This document shows, piece after piece, positions 50,195-57,991 of a DNA stretch of 64,000 nt (the stretch's first letter is position 1; each line of letters starts with the position of its first letter). Source of the DNA: Dietzia alimentaria 72 (GTDB taxonomy: Bacteria > Actinomycetota > Actinomycetes > Mycobacteriales > Mycobacteriaceae); assembly GCF_000226215.1 (NCBI RefSeq), contig NZ_AGFF01000012.1, positions 28,887 through 92,886 of the forward strand, given 5' to 3'. The position numbers and the translations under genes were made by a program. The notes under the pieces were generated by a model. That model was not told the origin of the DNA. It was given only the letters and a program-made list of their open reading frames with translations, and ran no database searches.

Positions 50195-51805
50195 CTAGAA
50201 GGGCGGCGGGTCCGCATCCGGGTCCTCGCCGCGAGGCGGGGGAGGGGGAGCGGAGTTCGCCAGCCGTTCGGCCGCCAGTCTGTGGGCGCGGCGGAACCAG
50301 GCGGTCGAGCGGGGTCGGGGCGAAAGCCAGGGGCGGTCTATGGGGACGTACAGGCCGTTGGCTGCGGGATCCGAACTGGTAGCGGCCGCCGCGCTTGTGG
50401 CGCGCTGTTGTCGCCAGCGTGCCAGGGGGCCTGCGGGGTCAGTGGTGACCGTGTGGCCGGTATCAGTCCGAACGGTGAGCTTGCCATCGTGCTCGAGTTG
50501 ATACCGCCAGCCGTGGAATGTCTTGAACCGGTGATGGCGTCGACACAAGCACATGAGGTTGCTCTCGACGCTCAGGCCGCCGCTCTCCGGGTCGGAGTGG
50601 TCGAAGGGGCGGGCATGGTCAACGTCGCAGTTGTCGGCGGGCACAGAGCAGCCCGGGTGTCTGCACGTGCCGTCTCTGAGCCGGACCCGACGGATTAGTT
50701 CGGTATTGAGCCGGTACCGACGCGAACCACTTGGTGAATCGGCGGTTCCTGGTTCGGTTTCGGGAACCTGGATGGTGGCGCCGACGCTTCGAGCTAGCAG
50801 GGCAATGAGTGCATCGATCGCCTCGGGGCCGCCGCGGGGTAGGTAGATTTCTGGCTCTCCAGCCGGACTTAACGGCGCGAGAACGGTGATGTTGGGGCGT
50901 ATCTGGACTCCGGCCTGGCCCTCGGCCGTGCCCCCACCTACGCCTGCAACTCCCGCTGCCGCGGTGCCCGGTGTGGTAGATGCGGAGTTGAGGGGGCCGA
51001 GGAGAAGGTCCACCAAGGCGTCCGCGCGGAGTTCGTCGTTTCCGCGGATGGCTGTGGCGTCGAGCGTCGGAGCGTCGGGGTCACGGGCCGCGGCGAGACG
51101 CTCCTCCTTCTCGCGCTCCTTCTGGGCGGCAGCAGCCTTCTGGACGAGCATTTCGATAGCCCGGGCCTCAGCGGTGGTGATGTACGCACGGAGCGTGGAC
51201 ATCCCGTCCACGTCGCGACTGATGCGGACATTCCTCTCCCGAACCGCTTGGCTACGACGTAGGAGAACGCCCTCGGGATCGTGTGCGGAGATGATGCGGT
51301 CGGTCTCGTCGAGAATGGCTCGGCGCCCGGGCCGCTTGCCGGAGTCAATGGCACCCATCAGCCAGTTGATGACTGCCCGGTGGACGTCGCCTCGATACGG
51401 CAGATCCACGGTGCGCATGTGCCGGGCAAGCATGTTGGCCGTGTGCTCGTCGAGTCGCCCGGATTCCATCGCTTCGACTATCGCCGGAAACTCCGTAACC
51501 AGGCTGATGGCGAGTTTGAGCATTGCTGAGGCGCGGTGGTGATGAACCCCGTAAACGGCCACGAGTTCCGCACACGCGATGTCGAACGGGTCCACCACCG
51601 CGTGCGATGGACACTGGTCGAATTCTGGCCCCCATCCTGCCTCGATGTCGCGAATCGTCTGCAATTCCTCGCAGAGCGCGTGTAGTTCGTAGCAGGCGCG
51701 CAGGCGTGCGGCTGCGGCCCGATTCTCGGCGTGGAGTGCTTCCAGGGCGAGAGTCCCCGCCGCCATGACCTCGGTAGTGCGACCGGTTTCGGATTCACTG
51801 CGCAC
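50195..51805 (-). CDS. DUF222/HNH endonuclease-family protein
   Basis: The 536-residue protein has an N-terminal DUF222 helical domain (about 20-330) and a C-terminal HNH nuclease: CRHPGCSVPADNCDVDHARPF, then SNLMCLCRRHHRFKTF, with the zinc-binding cysteines and the catalytic His in DVDH. Such proteins occur in many copies in actinobacteria, often in varied places, and may be mobile or recombination-active. The GTG start at 51805 follows GAGGCGGTGAAGAA; an ATG at 51766 is the alternative. It lies divergent from a tiny plus-strand reading frame. Confidence 0.9.
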   Translation of the reverse strand: MRSESETGRTTEVMAAGTLALEALHAENRAAAARLRACYELHALCEELQTIRDIEAGWGPEFDQCPSHAVVDPFDIACAELVAVYGVHHHRASAMLKLAISLVTEFPAIVEAMESGRLDEHTANMLARHMRTVDLPYRGDVHRAVINWLMGAIDSGKRPGRRAILDETDRIISAHDPEGVLLRRSQAVRERNVRISRDVDGMSTLRAYITTAEARAIEMLVQKAAAAQKEREKEERLAAARDPDAPTLDATAIRGNDELRADALVDLLLGPLNSASTTPGTAAAGVAGVGGGTAEGQAGVQIRPNITVLAPLSPAGEPEIYLPRGGPEAIDALIALLARSVGATIQVPETEPGTADSPSGSRRYRLNTELIRRVRLRDGTCRHPGCSVPADNCDVDHARPFDHSDPESGGLSVESNLMCLCRRHHRFKTFHGWRYQLEHDGKLTVRTDTGHTVTTDPAGPLARWRQQRATSAAAATSSDPAANGLYVPIDRPWLSPRPRSTAWFRRAHRLAAERLANSAPPPPPRGEDPDADPPPF

Positions 51806-51873
51806 TTCTTCACCGCCTCGGATGCTCGCCCGTATGTTCGATTGAAGAAACTATAGCGAGGGGGTCCGACACG

Positions 51874-52005
51874 ATGCGTCTGACTGGGAAGGAGCTAGAC
51901 AATCGGGCGCCGGCGGCAGGCGTAAACGAGCCGACCGAGCCGAACGAGCCGAACGAGCCGCCCAGTCCGTCTTGGCCGCCCAAAAAACACAAAGGGCCGG
52001 AGTGA
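51874..52005 (+). CDS. Possible 43-residue Asn-Glu-Pro repeat peptide (weak)
   Basis: The frame reads MRLTGKELDN, then EPTEPNEPNEPPSPSWPP and a basic end. GAGGGGG precedes the ATG, and TATAGC (51852-51857) could be a -10 element. The GAGCCGAAC units that form the repeat are 9-bp direct repeats, so codon structure is a trivial consequence of the DNA repeat. Its last bases overlap the pspA terminator. This may be noncoding. Confidence 0.3.
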   Translation: MRLTGKELDNRAPAAGVNEPTEPNEPNEPPSPSWPPKKHKGPE

Positions 52006-52024
52006 AAGTTCACTCCGGCCCTTT
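51991..52024. terminator. Strong bidirectional terminator after pspA
   Basis: A 16-bp perfect stem (51991-52006 with 52009-52024) closes with AG. On the minus strand, which carries the pspA transcript, it is followed by TGTGTTTTTTGG, a classic U-tail. Confidence 0.9.
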
Positions 52025-52081
52025 ACGGCGCGTGTTGCGTCCGCTTGCAAAAGCTGCCGCCGAGCTGTGCGGCTGGCGGTG

Positions 52082-52894
52082 CTACTCCCGTGTGTCGCGG
52101 GGGAGGGTGGGTCCCGATGAGTCGCCTTCGGTCAGTTGACGGTCGGCATCTGCATCGGTGGAGCCCTGTGACAATCCCATCGACGCGCGGATCTGCTCGA
52201 GCTTCGACCGGCCTTCGGCCTCGCGGGTGAACGCGGCGGCATCGGCCTGCGCGGCGGACGGCGAACCGGTTGCCTCTGCGAGTTCCTGCTTGCCGAGCGC
52301 GGTGGTGTACCGGGATTCGATTTTGTTGCGGATCTCGTCGAATGTCGGGGAGTTGCCGCCGCCGACGCCTTCCAGCGAGGTCATTGACTCGGCGGTCCGG
52401 TGCTGCATTTCGGCCTGGGTGGCCTGTAGGAGCAGTTGGTCTTCCTGCGCCAGGGTCTGCTGCAGGCGGTGCTCTGATTCCTTTACCGCGTGTGTAGCCT
52501 GCTGGGCCGCATCCAACGCCTGGCCGTGCAGTTGGCGGGTGTTCTCGAGGTCGGACTCAAGCGTCACGAGGCGGTTGGCGAGCTGCTCGGCCTGCGACTC
52601 GAGCTGGGTCGCGCGTGCCTCGTCACCCTCGGCGCGCGCCTTCTCGGCGGCCTGGAGTAACTGCCGGATCTGGCCCTGTACTTCGTCGAGTTGCCGCGCC
52701 TTGGTGCCCATGGCGATCTCAAGTTGCTTGGCGTTGCCGATCACCGCGGCGGCCTGGTCGGCCACTGCTTTGTGCTGCTGGCGAGCGCCCTGCATGGCCT
52801 GGTGCACGAGGACCTTGGGGTCAGCGTGGTCGTCGACCGACTTGTCGAGCGAAGCCTTGAGGTAGTTCCAGCCCTTGGAGAAGGGGTTCGGCAT
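52082..52894 (-). CDS. pspA: PspA/IM30-family protein
   Basis: The 270-residue protein has the PspA signature: an amphipathic first helix (MPNPFSKGWNYLKASLDKSV) that binds membranes, KVLVHQAMQGARQQHKAVADQ, and long coiled coil through about residue 170. Family members form ESCRT-III-like rings that protect the inner membrane. The M. tuberculosis counterpart is Rv2744c. The tail (about 195-270) is Ala/Ser-rich and acidic. No PspC, PspF or ClgR is adjacent, so its regulation is not visible here. It ends at a strong terminator and stands 62 bp downstream of an unknown gene on the same strand. Confidence 0.93.
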   Translation of the reverse strand: MPNPFSKGWNYLKASLDKSVDDHADPKVLVHQAMQGARQQHKAVADQAAAVIGNAKQLEIAMGTKARQLDEVQGQIRQLLQAAEKARAEGDEARATQLESQAEQLANRLVTLESDLENTRQLHGQALDAAQQATHAVKESEHRLQQTLAQEDQLLLQATQAEMQHRTAESMTSLEGVGGGNSPTFDEIRNKIESRYTTALGKQELAEATGSPSAAQADAAAFTREAEGRSKLEQIRASMGLSQGSTDADADRQLTEGDSSGPTLPRDTRE

Positions 52895-52956
52895 GGCGGC
52901 GTCCTTAACGGCTCGGTGTCAGTGCCGGGTACGGGCGTGTCGGTCCGGCTGCGGTC

Positions 52957-54408
52957 TTACCTCTTGACGGTACCTATCACCGCGGCCACGGGCAGGGCGG
53001 TCCGGGGCAGGTAGGGCTGGCGCCACAATCCTCCGGACGCGGCCCCCGACGACTCGTGCTCCCACTGGACCGTCACGTCGGGTCTGCCCACGTTGAGGTC
53101 GTGGACCATGAGCGCCGCGAGCATGGCGGACGAGGTGGCGGGTTCGAAGATCTCGATGCCGAACGCGTATGCGCCCTTGTAGGTGCTGGCGAGGATCTTG
53201 TTCTTGGTCACCGAGTGGGTGTCGGTGGCGGGGGCCACGTTGACGGACACGGTGTGGCCGTCGGCGAAAGCGCTGGTCGCGCGCCAGCGTTGGACGCGCT
53301 TGGCAAGCGTGTAGTTGGGGCCTTGCTGGGGAACGAGTGCGTCGTGGACAGCGGGACCGCTACCGGGCTGGTAGTTGCGGTGGAACACCTTGTTGCGGGT
53401 GAGTGCGCCCACGAGCTTCTTGATGTCGGTGGCTTTGCGTCGCGCGAGGGCGGCAGCAGACGCCTCGCGGACGTCGGCCGGGACGACGAAGGTGTCCATC
53501 GGGGTGCAGAGGTAGGCCAGGGCGTTGGCGGTGCCGTCCTTCAGCAGGTCCACGACGAGGGCGTCGGCGGCGGAGGAGAGTTGCACGTGGGTACCGCCGT
53601 CGGCGTAGAAGTAGCTGCCCACGGTGAGTGGAGCCGGGGCGGCGGTTCTGGCCCAGGCCGCGAGCTCCGGCAACTGGGTGAGGAGGTCGATCCCGGGCTT
53701 GCCCGTGTTGTCGGTGGGAACGTGGAGCTTGCCGGCGAAGGTGGAGTTCTGGTTGCGGTATCGCTCCCACACGGGGCTCGATGGCAGGTCAACGCCCAGG
53801 ACGTCGGCGCCCCAGCGGAGTAGTGGGCCGGCGGGCCCCATCTCCGAGCCGAGGCCCAGGACGAGCATCGCGCGGCCGGGCAGCGAGAGCCAGTCCGGAT
53901 TGTCCTGCACGAGTTTGAGGGCGGTGGCGCAACTGGGTTCGATCACGCCTGCGTCGACCCACTTGTCCAGCCTGTCGCGTAACGCGGCGCCGGTCGGTTC
54001 CTCGCCGCGGTAGGGGATGGACAGTTCCCGTACGGGAGTTGCGGTACCGGTGATGATGTCGGTGCCGGGGGTGGTGGAGGGATCGACGACGACGAGGTAG
54101 TCCTTCATCGGGGTTTCCACGGGCTGGCCGTCTGACTCGTGGACGCCGACCATTCGGGACTGCAGAGACTCGAGCGCGGCCCGGGCGACTCCGTCCCACG
54201 CCGCCGGGTCCGAGACGCCCACGCTGACGAGTTCGGTGAAGGGTTGGATGTAGCCCTTGCGCCAGTCTTTGATCTTGGGCACGCGCGCAGCCGCGGACGG
54301 ATCGACGGTGGCGAGCGCGTCGGCGACGACCTGCTTGGCGAGGCGGCCCGTCGAGCGGCTGCCGTCGGCTTCGCGGGGAAACTGGACTCCGGTGCTGCTC
54401 GCTGTCAT
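52957..54408 (-). CDS. Large conserved-looking protein of unknown function
   Basis: The 483-residue cytoplasmic protein has no signal or membrane helix. A Rossmann-like loop (RAMLVLGLGSEMGPAGPLLRW followed by GADVLGVDLPS) near residue 185 looks like an NAD or SAM site. LTVGSYFYADGGTH and DTFVVPADVREASAAALARRKATDIKKL follow, and a C-terminal domain contains WRATSAFADGHTVSVNVAPATDT. This may be an NAD-type or methyltransferase-like fold with accessory domains; I do not know the family. AGGAG precedes the ATG. The gene probably shares its promoter region with no other gene and precedes pspA by 62 bp. Confidence 0.75.
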   Translation of the reverse strand: MTASSTGVQFPREADGSRSTGRLAKQVVADALATVDPSAAARVPKIKDWRKGYIQPFTELVSVGVSDPAAWDGVARAALESLQSRMVGVHESDGQPVETPMKDYLVVVDPSTTPGTDIITGTATPVRELSIPYRGEEPTGAALRDRLDKWVDAGVIEPSCATALKLVQDNPDWLSLPGRAMLVLGLGSEMGPAGPLLRWGADVLGVDLPSSPVWERYRNQNSTFAGKLHVPTDNTGKPGIDLLTQLPELAAWARTAAPAPLTVGSYFYADGGTHVQLSSAADALVVDLLKDGTANALAYLCTPMDTFVVPADVREASAAALARRKATDIKKLVGALTRNKVFHRNYQPGSGPAVHDALVPQQGPNYTLAKRVQRWRATSAFADGHTVSVNVAPATDTHSVTKNKILASTYKGAYAFGIEIFEPATSSAMLAALMVHDLNVGRPDVTVQWEHESSGAASGGLWRQPYLPRTALPVAAVIGTVKR

Positions 54409-54760
54409 GGCGCTCCTATGGCTTATCGACTGGTCAATGCGAGATTATCCTCAAGTTTGCCCAGTGTGTGAGGCGGCGCGCGACGAGATCTTGCCGCGGA
54501 CGATTAAATTCTCGTGAGGTGACGAACGTCACCACTGCGGACCCCGCCTCCGGCATGTAAGAATTTGCTCATTATTCGGGCGGTGCATAAGCGGTGGTTG
54601 GCGCACGAAAAGCGGTGTCGGCCTTCATTCCATCCGTTCGGCGCAGCTTCGGGACTGTCGGTTTCAGCTATGGATTCGCTGTGCCTGAACGATGACGTAG
54701 GTAACAAAGCGACGAAAAGTGCCGATACAGTGACGACACGATCCGACGGGTGGTGGCCAA
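54409..54760. other. 352-bp gene-free region upstream of the repeat protein
   Basis: No coding signal is found. The content is A/T-richer than average, with TTAAATT (54504-54510) and a GTGA-N6-TCAC palindrome (54518-54533). The remainder (54540-54755) shows nothing nameable apart from GATACAGT near 54724, a possible -10. Confidence 0.6.
54518..54533. promoter_or_regulatory. Crp/GlxR-type palindrome (GTGA-N6-TCAC)
   Basis: GGTGACGAACGTCACC is a perfect 7-2-7 inverted repeat that contains GTGA-N6-TCAC, the core of Crp and GlxR sites. It is 110 bp before the start of the minus-strand unknown gene and 228-243 bp before the repeat-protein gene. Either could be the target. Confidence 0.5.
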
Positions 54761-56074
54761 GTGCCGCTTCCCGGACCGGGCGATGAGGGGGAGAAGCCAC
54801 GTCGCCGGGTCGTCAACGACAAGGGAAGGCACCTCTATATAAACAACAAGAAGCGCATGATAGCCGTAATCGCGGCCTCCGGACTCGCGCTCGGCTCCAT
54901 GCCGGGCGTCGCCAACGCGCAGAGCGTTGAGCTCGGTCTCGGCGTTGGTGCAGTGGTTGGCTCGGCCGCCCTCGGCCTCGCCATCAATGCTGGAGCCGAT
55001 TCGTCCGGTGGGGAATCTTCCGAGCTGCCCACGCTGTCCTCCGATTCGCTGGGGACCGCTCCGGATACGGATTCGCTGAAGACGGATTCCCTCAAGAGTG
55101 ACTCGCTGAAGACGGATTCGCTCAAGTCGGATTCCCTCAAGAGTGACTCGCTCAAGTCGGATTCGCTGAAGTCGGATTCCCTCAAGAGTGACTCGCTGAA
55201 GACGGATTTGCTGAAGAGTGACTCGTTGAAGTCGGATTCGCTCAAGACGGGCTCTATCGGCGAGGACGGCAACCCGACGGGATCTCTCGCCGGGATCGCG
55301 CTCACCCTGGGATCGTTGGACGGAGATGGAAAGCTCGTCGGCTCGTTGGAGTCTGACTCCCTCAAGACGGATTCCCTTAAGTCGGATTCCCTCAAGAGTG
55401 ACTCCCTCAAGACGGATTCCCTTAAGTCGGATTCCCTCAAGAGTGACTCGCTGAAGTCGGATTCGCTGAAGTCGGATTCCCTCAAGAGTGACTCGCTGAA
55501 GACGGATTCGCTGAAGACGGATTCCCTCAAGAGTGACTCGCTGAAGACGGATTCCCTCAAGAGCGACTCGCTCAAGTCGGATTCGCTGAAGTCGGATTCC
55601 CTCAAGAGTGACTCGCTGAAGACGGATTCGCTCAAGAGTGACTCGTTGAAGTCGGATTCCCTCAAGAGTGACTCGCTCAAGTCGGATTCGCTCAAGAGTG
55701 ACTCGTTGAAGTCGGATTCGCTCAAGAGTGACTCGTTGAAGTCGGATTCGCTGAAGTCGGATTCCCTCAAGTCGGATTCGCTCAAGACGGACTCGCTGAG
55801 CGGCTCCAAGACCGGTGACTCGGTCACGAACATCACTGGCTCCGACGCCGGCTCCGTCGGGCCCCTGCTCGCCGTCGGCTCGCTCGCCGCGGTCGGCCTC
55901 GGCATCGGTCTCGCCGTCTCTGGTGGCTCCAACCTCCCGGCGATCCCGGGCCTGCCGCCGCTTCCCGCGATCAACGTGGGGCTCGTTTGTAACCTGCCGC
56001 AGGAGGCCATCGACTTCCTCAAGGACAACGGCTCCATGAAGCAGGAAGAGTGCGAGCCCGAGGAGCAGAACTGA
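54761..56074 (+). CDS. Secreted protein with 42 DSLK-type pentapeptide repeats
   Basis: The frame gives 437 residues: a hydrophilic basic start, a signal-type core (MIAVIAASGLALGS, ending GVANAQS), a short hydrophobic patch, two blocks of [ST]DSLK repeats (12 units at 55067-55246, 30 units at 55352-55801) split by a Gly-rich insert, a hydrophobic stretch (LLAVGSLAAVGLGIGLAVSG) and a C-terminal domain (LPPLPAINVGLVCNLPQEAI to EEQN) with two Cys. Start choice is uncertain: GTG 54761 supplies positive residues for the signal, while ATG 54857 lacks them; TATATAA at 54836-54842 could be a -10 for the latter. Alternate Ser/Asp/Leu/Lys suggests a beta-rich or coiled surface fibre. No family is recognised. 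Confidence 0.8.
   Translation: MPLPGPGDEGEKPRRRVVNDKGRHLYINNKKRMIAVIAASGLALGSMPGVANAQSVELGLGVGAVVGSAALGLAINAGADSSGGESSELPTLSSDSLGTAPDTDSLKTDSLKSDSLKTDSLKSDSLKSDSLKSDSLKSDSLKSDSLKTDLLKSDSLKSDSLKTGSIGEDGNPTGSLAGIALTLGSLDGDGKLVGSLESDSLKTDSLKSDSLKSDSLKTDSLKSDSLKSDSLKSDSLKSDSLKSDSLKTDSLKTDSLKSDSLKTDSLKSDSLKSDSLKSDSLKSDSLKTDSLKSDSLKSDSLKSDSLKSDSLKSDSLKSDSLKSDSLKSDSLKSDSLKSDSLKTDSLSGSKTGDSVTNITGSDAGSVGPLLAVGSLAAVGLGIGLAVSGGSNLPAIPGLPPLPAINVGLVCNLPQEAIDFLKDNGSMKQEECEPEEQN
55067..55801 (+). repeat. 15-bp tandem repeat array (12 + 30 units)
   Basis: The DNA repeats mirror the protein: units of GATTCCCTCAAGAGT, GACTCGCTGAAGTCG and related forms, often in 30-bp pairs. The array is split by 105 bp of non-repeat coding sequence (55247-55351). 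Units differ at silent sites (CTC/CTG, GAT/GAC), so the array is old enough to have drifted but is still homogenised. Slippage or recombination would change repeat number in frame. Confidence 0.9.
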
Positions 56075-56118
56075 CGTTCTGCTCGTGTCGCCGCTAACCC
56101 GGTGACCGGCTAGTGCTC

Positions 56119-56158
56119 GACGATCCCCCGCAGACCACACGGTCGGCGGGGGATCGTC
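56119..56158 (+). terminator. Terminator after the repeat-protein gene
   Basis: GACGATCCCCCGC pairs perfectly with GCGGGGGATCGTC (13 bp), enclosing an inner ACC/GGT, and is followed by ACATTTC. It lies 45 bp past the stop. Confidence 0.75.
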
Positions 56159-56188
56159 ACATTTCAGCGTCCCGATACGCTTGAGGTC

Positions 56189-56695
56189 ATGAGCGTCCCC
56201 GACTTTGTCCTAGAGCTCCGCAAGCACGTGGGCACAACGCCGCTCTGGCTCGCCGGCGCCACCGCCGTCATCCGCCACCCCGACGGCGCCCACCTCCTGC
56301 TGGTCCGCCGGAGCGACAACGGCTGGTGGACGCCCGTCACCGGCATCGTGGACCCCGGCGAACACCCCGCTGAAGCCGCGATCCGCGAAGCCCGTGAAGA
56401 AGCCGCCGTCGACATCCGGGTCGACCGCATCGCCTCGGTCGGCGTCTCCCGAATGGTCACCTACGACAACGGAGACCGGGCCCAGTACATCGACCACACC
56501 TTTGCCTGCACCTACCTCAGTGGTGACCCCCACCCCGCCGACGGCGAGAACACCGACGTCCGCTGGTTCCCCATCGACGACCTCCCCGACTTGCGCCCAC
56601 ACATGCTCGACCGGATCGACGCCGGACTGGCCGACGAAGAGCAGGCACGACTCGTCATGACCACCGAATCCGCGGGTGAGCGAGCAGCCGAATAG
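56189..56695 (+). CDS. Nudix hydrolase
   Basis: The 168-residue protein has the Nudix box GIVDPGEHPAEAAIREAREE followed by AAVDI, with all Glu residues of GX5EX7REUXEEXGU in place. WLAGATAVIRH before it and VRWFPIDDLPDL after it fit a MutT/ADP-ribose-type pyrophosphatase. Substrates such as 8-oxo-dGTP or ADP-ribose cannot be told apart by eye. TTGAGG stands just before the ATG. It is a single gene between the terminator of the repeat protein and the His-rich membrane gene. Confidence 0.92.
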   Translation: MSVPDFVLELRKHVGTTPLWLAGATAVIRHPDGAHLLLVRRSDNGWWTPVTGIVDPGEHPAEAAIREAREEAAVDIRVDRIASVGVSRMVTYDNGDRAQYIDHTFACTYLSGDPHPADGENTDVRWFPIDDLPDLRPHMLDRIDAGLADEEQARLVMTTESAGERAAE

Positions 56696-56727
56696 CCCCT
56701 GTCAGAGGCCCGCACTAAGATCAAGGC

Positions 56728-57357
56728 ATGTCCCCCGACCGCCTGCGCTCCGAGGTCCCACCCGTGGTGACCGCGGCCGTGGGCATCGTGGTGGCGCTGG
56801 TCAGTGGTGTATTCGGAATCAGCGCGCACGGCCTGGCAGCGGGAGCGACGGCAGCCCCGCCGACGCTCGGTCAAATCTTCACAGTGGCCGCAGCCAGCGC
56901 CGGGGTTGGCGCCGTGGCGGCCGCCCGCGCGCGTCGGTCGTCGCCCGTCCTTACCGCCGGCGCCGGGCTCATAGCCGGGCAGGGCCTCGTCCACATGGTC
57001 CTCGCCTCCGGGCACTCACACTCGGGCCATGCCGTCGGCGCACTCGGCCATCACGTCGTGGACCCCGCTGCCGTGCGGGCCGCGATGGACGGGCAGGTGC
57101 TGGCGTCCGCGCACTCCGCGGACCTGCTGACCCCGGGAATGCTCGGAGCCCATGTGGCGGCAATCGTCCTCACGCTCACGCTCGTAGCGGTCCTGACCGG
57201 CACCCTGTCCTGGCTGGCGGCCCGGGTGATGCCCATGCTCGCGACGGCGCACCTCGTCGTCGTCGCCCCGCTCGTCACCTCCTACGACGCCGATGCCCCC
57301 CGCGGACAGTTCCTTATCGCCCGCGGGGGAACCCGCGCACCGCCCTTGTCCGTGTGA
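56728..57357 (+). CDS. His-rich integral membrane protein
   Basis: The 209-residue protein has four helices. Between the second and third is a His-rich loop (ASGHSHSGHAVGALGHHVVD), which would sit at the membrane face and could bind copper, zinc or another metal. The C-terminus is basic. It is followed after 67 bp by a PCuAC copper chaperone and a DyP peroxidase on the same strand. That order suggests a metal-related job, such as copper handling. The family is not recognised. Confidence 0.72.
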   Translation: MSPDRLRSEVPPVVTAAVGIVVALVSGVFGISAHGLAAGATAAPPTLGQIFTVAAASAGVGAVAAARARRSSPVLTAGAGLIAGQGLVHMVLASGHSHSGHAVGALGHHVVDPAAVRAAMDGQVLASAHSADLLTPGMLGAHVAAIVLTLTLVAVLTGTLSWLAARVMPMLATAHLVVVAPLVTSYDADAPRGQFLIARGGTRAPPLSV

Positions 57358-57424
57358 TCGCCCTCCGCACCGGTACGCGCACGCGCTGCCGGGCGGCCAC
57401 CCACACCTCACAAGGACCACACCC

Positions 57425-57991
57425 ATGCGTACCCATACCCGTACCCACGCACGCGCCGGCTTTGCCGCGGCCGCCGCGCTCGCGCTCGCCCTCACCACCG
57501 CCTGCAGCGCCGACGACACCACGGAGACCGCCGGCGGCAGTACCGGCCCGACCGTCGAGATCGTCGACGGCTGGGCAAAGGCCACCGACACCCAGATGAG
57601 CGGCGTGTTTGGCACCATCCATAACAACAGCGTCGACGACGTGCACCTCACCGGCGTCTCCGCCGACATTGACGGCAGCCACGAACTGCACGAGACCGTC
57701 CCCGGGGGCGGCGGCATGATGATGCAGGAGAAGGAAGACGGCTTCGTGATCCCCGGAGGCGGCGACCTGGTCCTCGAACCCGGCGGCAACCACATCATGC
57801 TGATGAACCTCACCCAACCCATCACCACGGGCCAGGAGATCGTCCTCACCCTCGAACTCGGAGACGGCAGCGAGCAGGTCGTCACCGTCTCCGCTCGCGA
57901 CTTCGTGGGCGGCGAAGAAGAGTACGTCGGCGGCGACCACAGCGGCCACGGCGAGATGGACATGGGCGGGGGCGCCGATCACAATGGCTGA
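57425..57991 (+). CDS. PCuAC-type periplasmic copper chaperone (lipoprotein)
   Basis: The 188-residue lipoprotein has lipobox LALTTACSA (Cys27) and a DUF461/PCuAC domain. The copper ligands follow the H-x10-M-x21-H-x-M plan: His in SHELHETVPGG, the Met cluster GMMMQEK, and HIMLM. A His/Met-rich tail (GGDHSGHGEMDMGGGADHNG) adds more metal sites. PCuAC proteins deliver Cu(I) to cytochrome oxidase or other cuproproteins. The last 8 bp overlap the DyP gene, so the two are coupled. A ctaD gene lies elsewhere in this window, but a link is only possible. Confidence 0.92.
   Translation: MRTHTRTHARAGFAAAAALALALTTACSADDTTETAGGSTGPTVEIVDGWAKATDTQMSGVFGTIHNNSVDDVHLTGVSADIDGSHELHETVPGGGGMMMQEKEDGFVIPGGGDLVLEPGGNHIMLMNLTQPITTGQEIVLTLELGDGSEQVVTVSARDFVGGEEEYVGGDHSGHGEMDMGGGADHNG

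Noticed and set aside
50195..51805. Mobile element or HNH-based defence island
   Set aside because: DUF222/HNH genes are common single genes in actinobacteria. No inverted ends, transposase, integrase or partner genes are present.
55067..55801. CRISPR array
   Set aside because: The 15-bp units are contiguous, in frame and without spacers; they encode a repeated peptide.
54835..56037. A 400-residue minus-strand frame with SESDLRESD-type repeats
   Set aside because: Antisense reading of the DSLK array. The plus frame has an export signal and a terminator; the minus frame has neither.
54668..56140. A 490-residue minus-strand frame with RIRLQRVTLE repeats
   Set aside because: Another frame of the same 15-bp repeat; no start site, signal or end structure.
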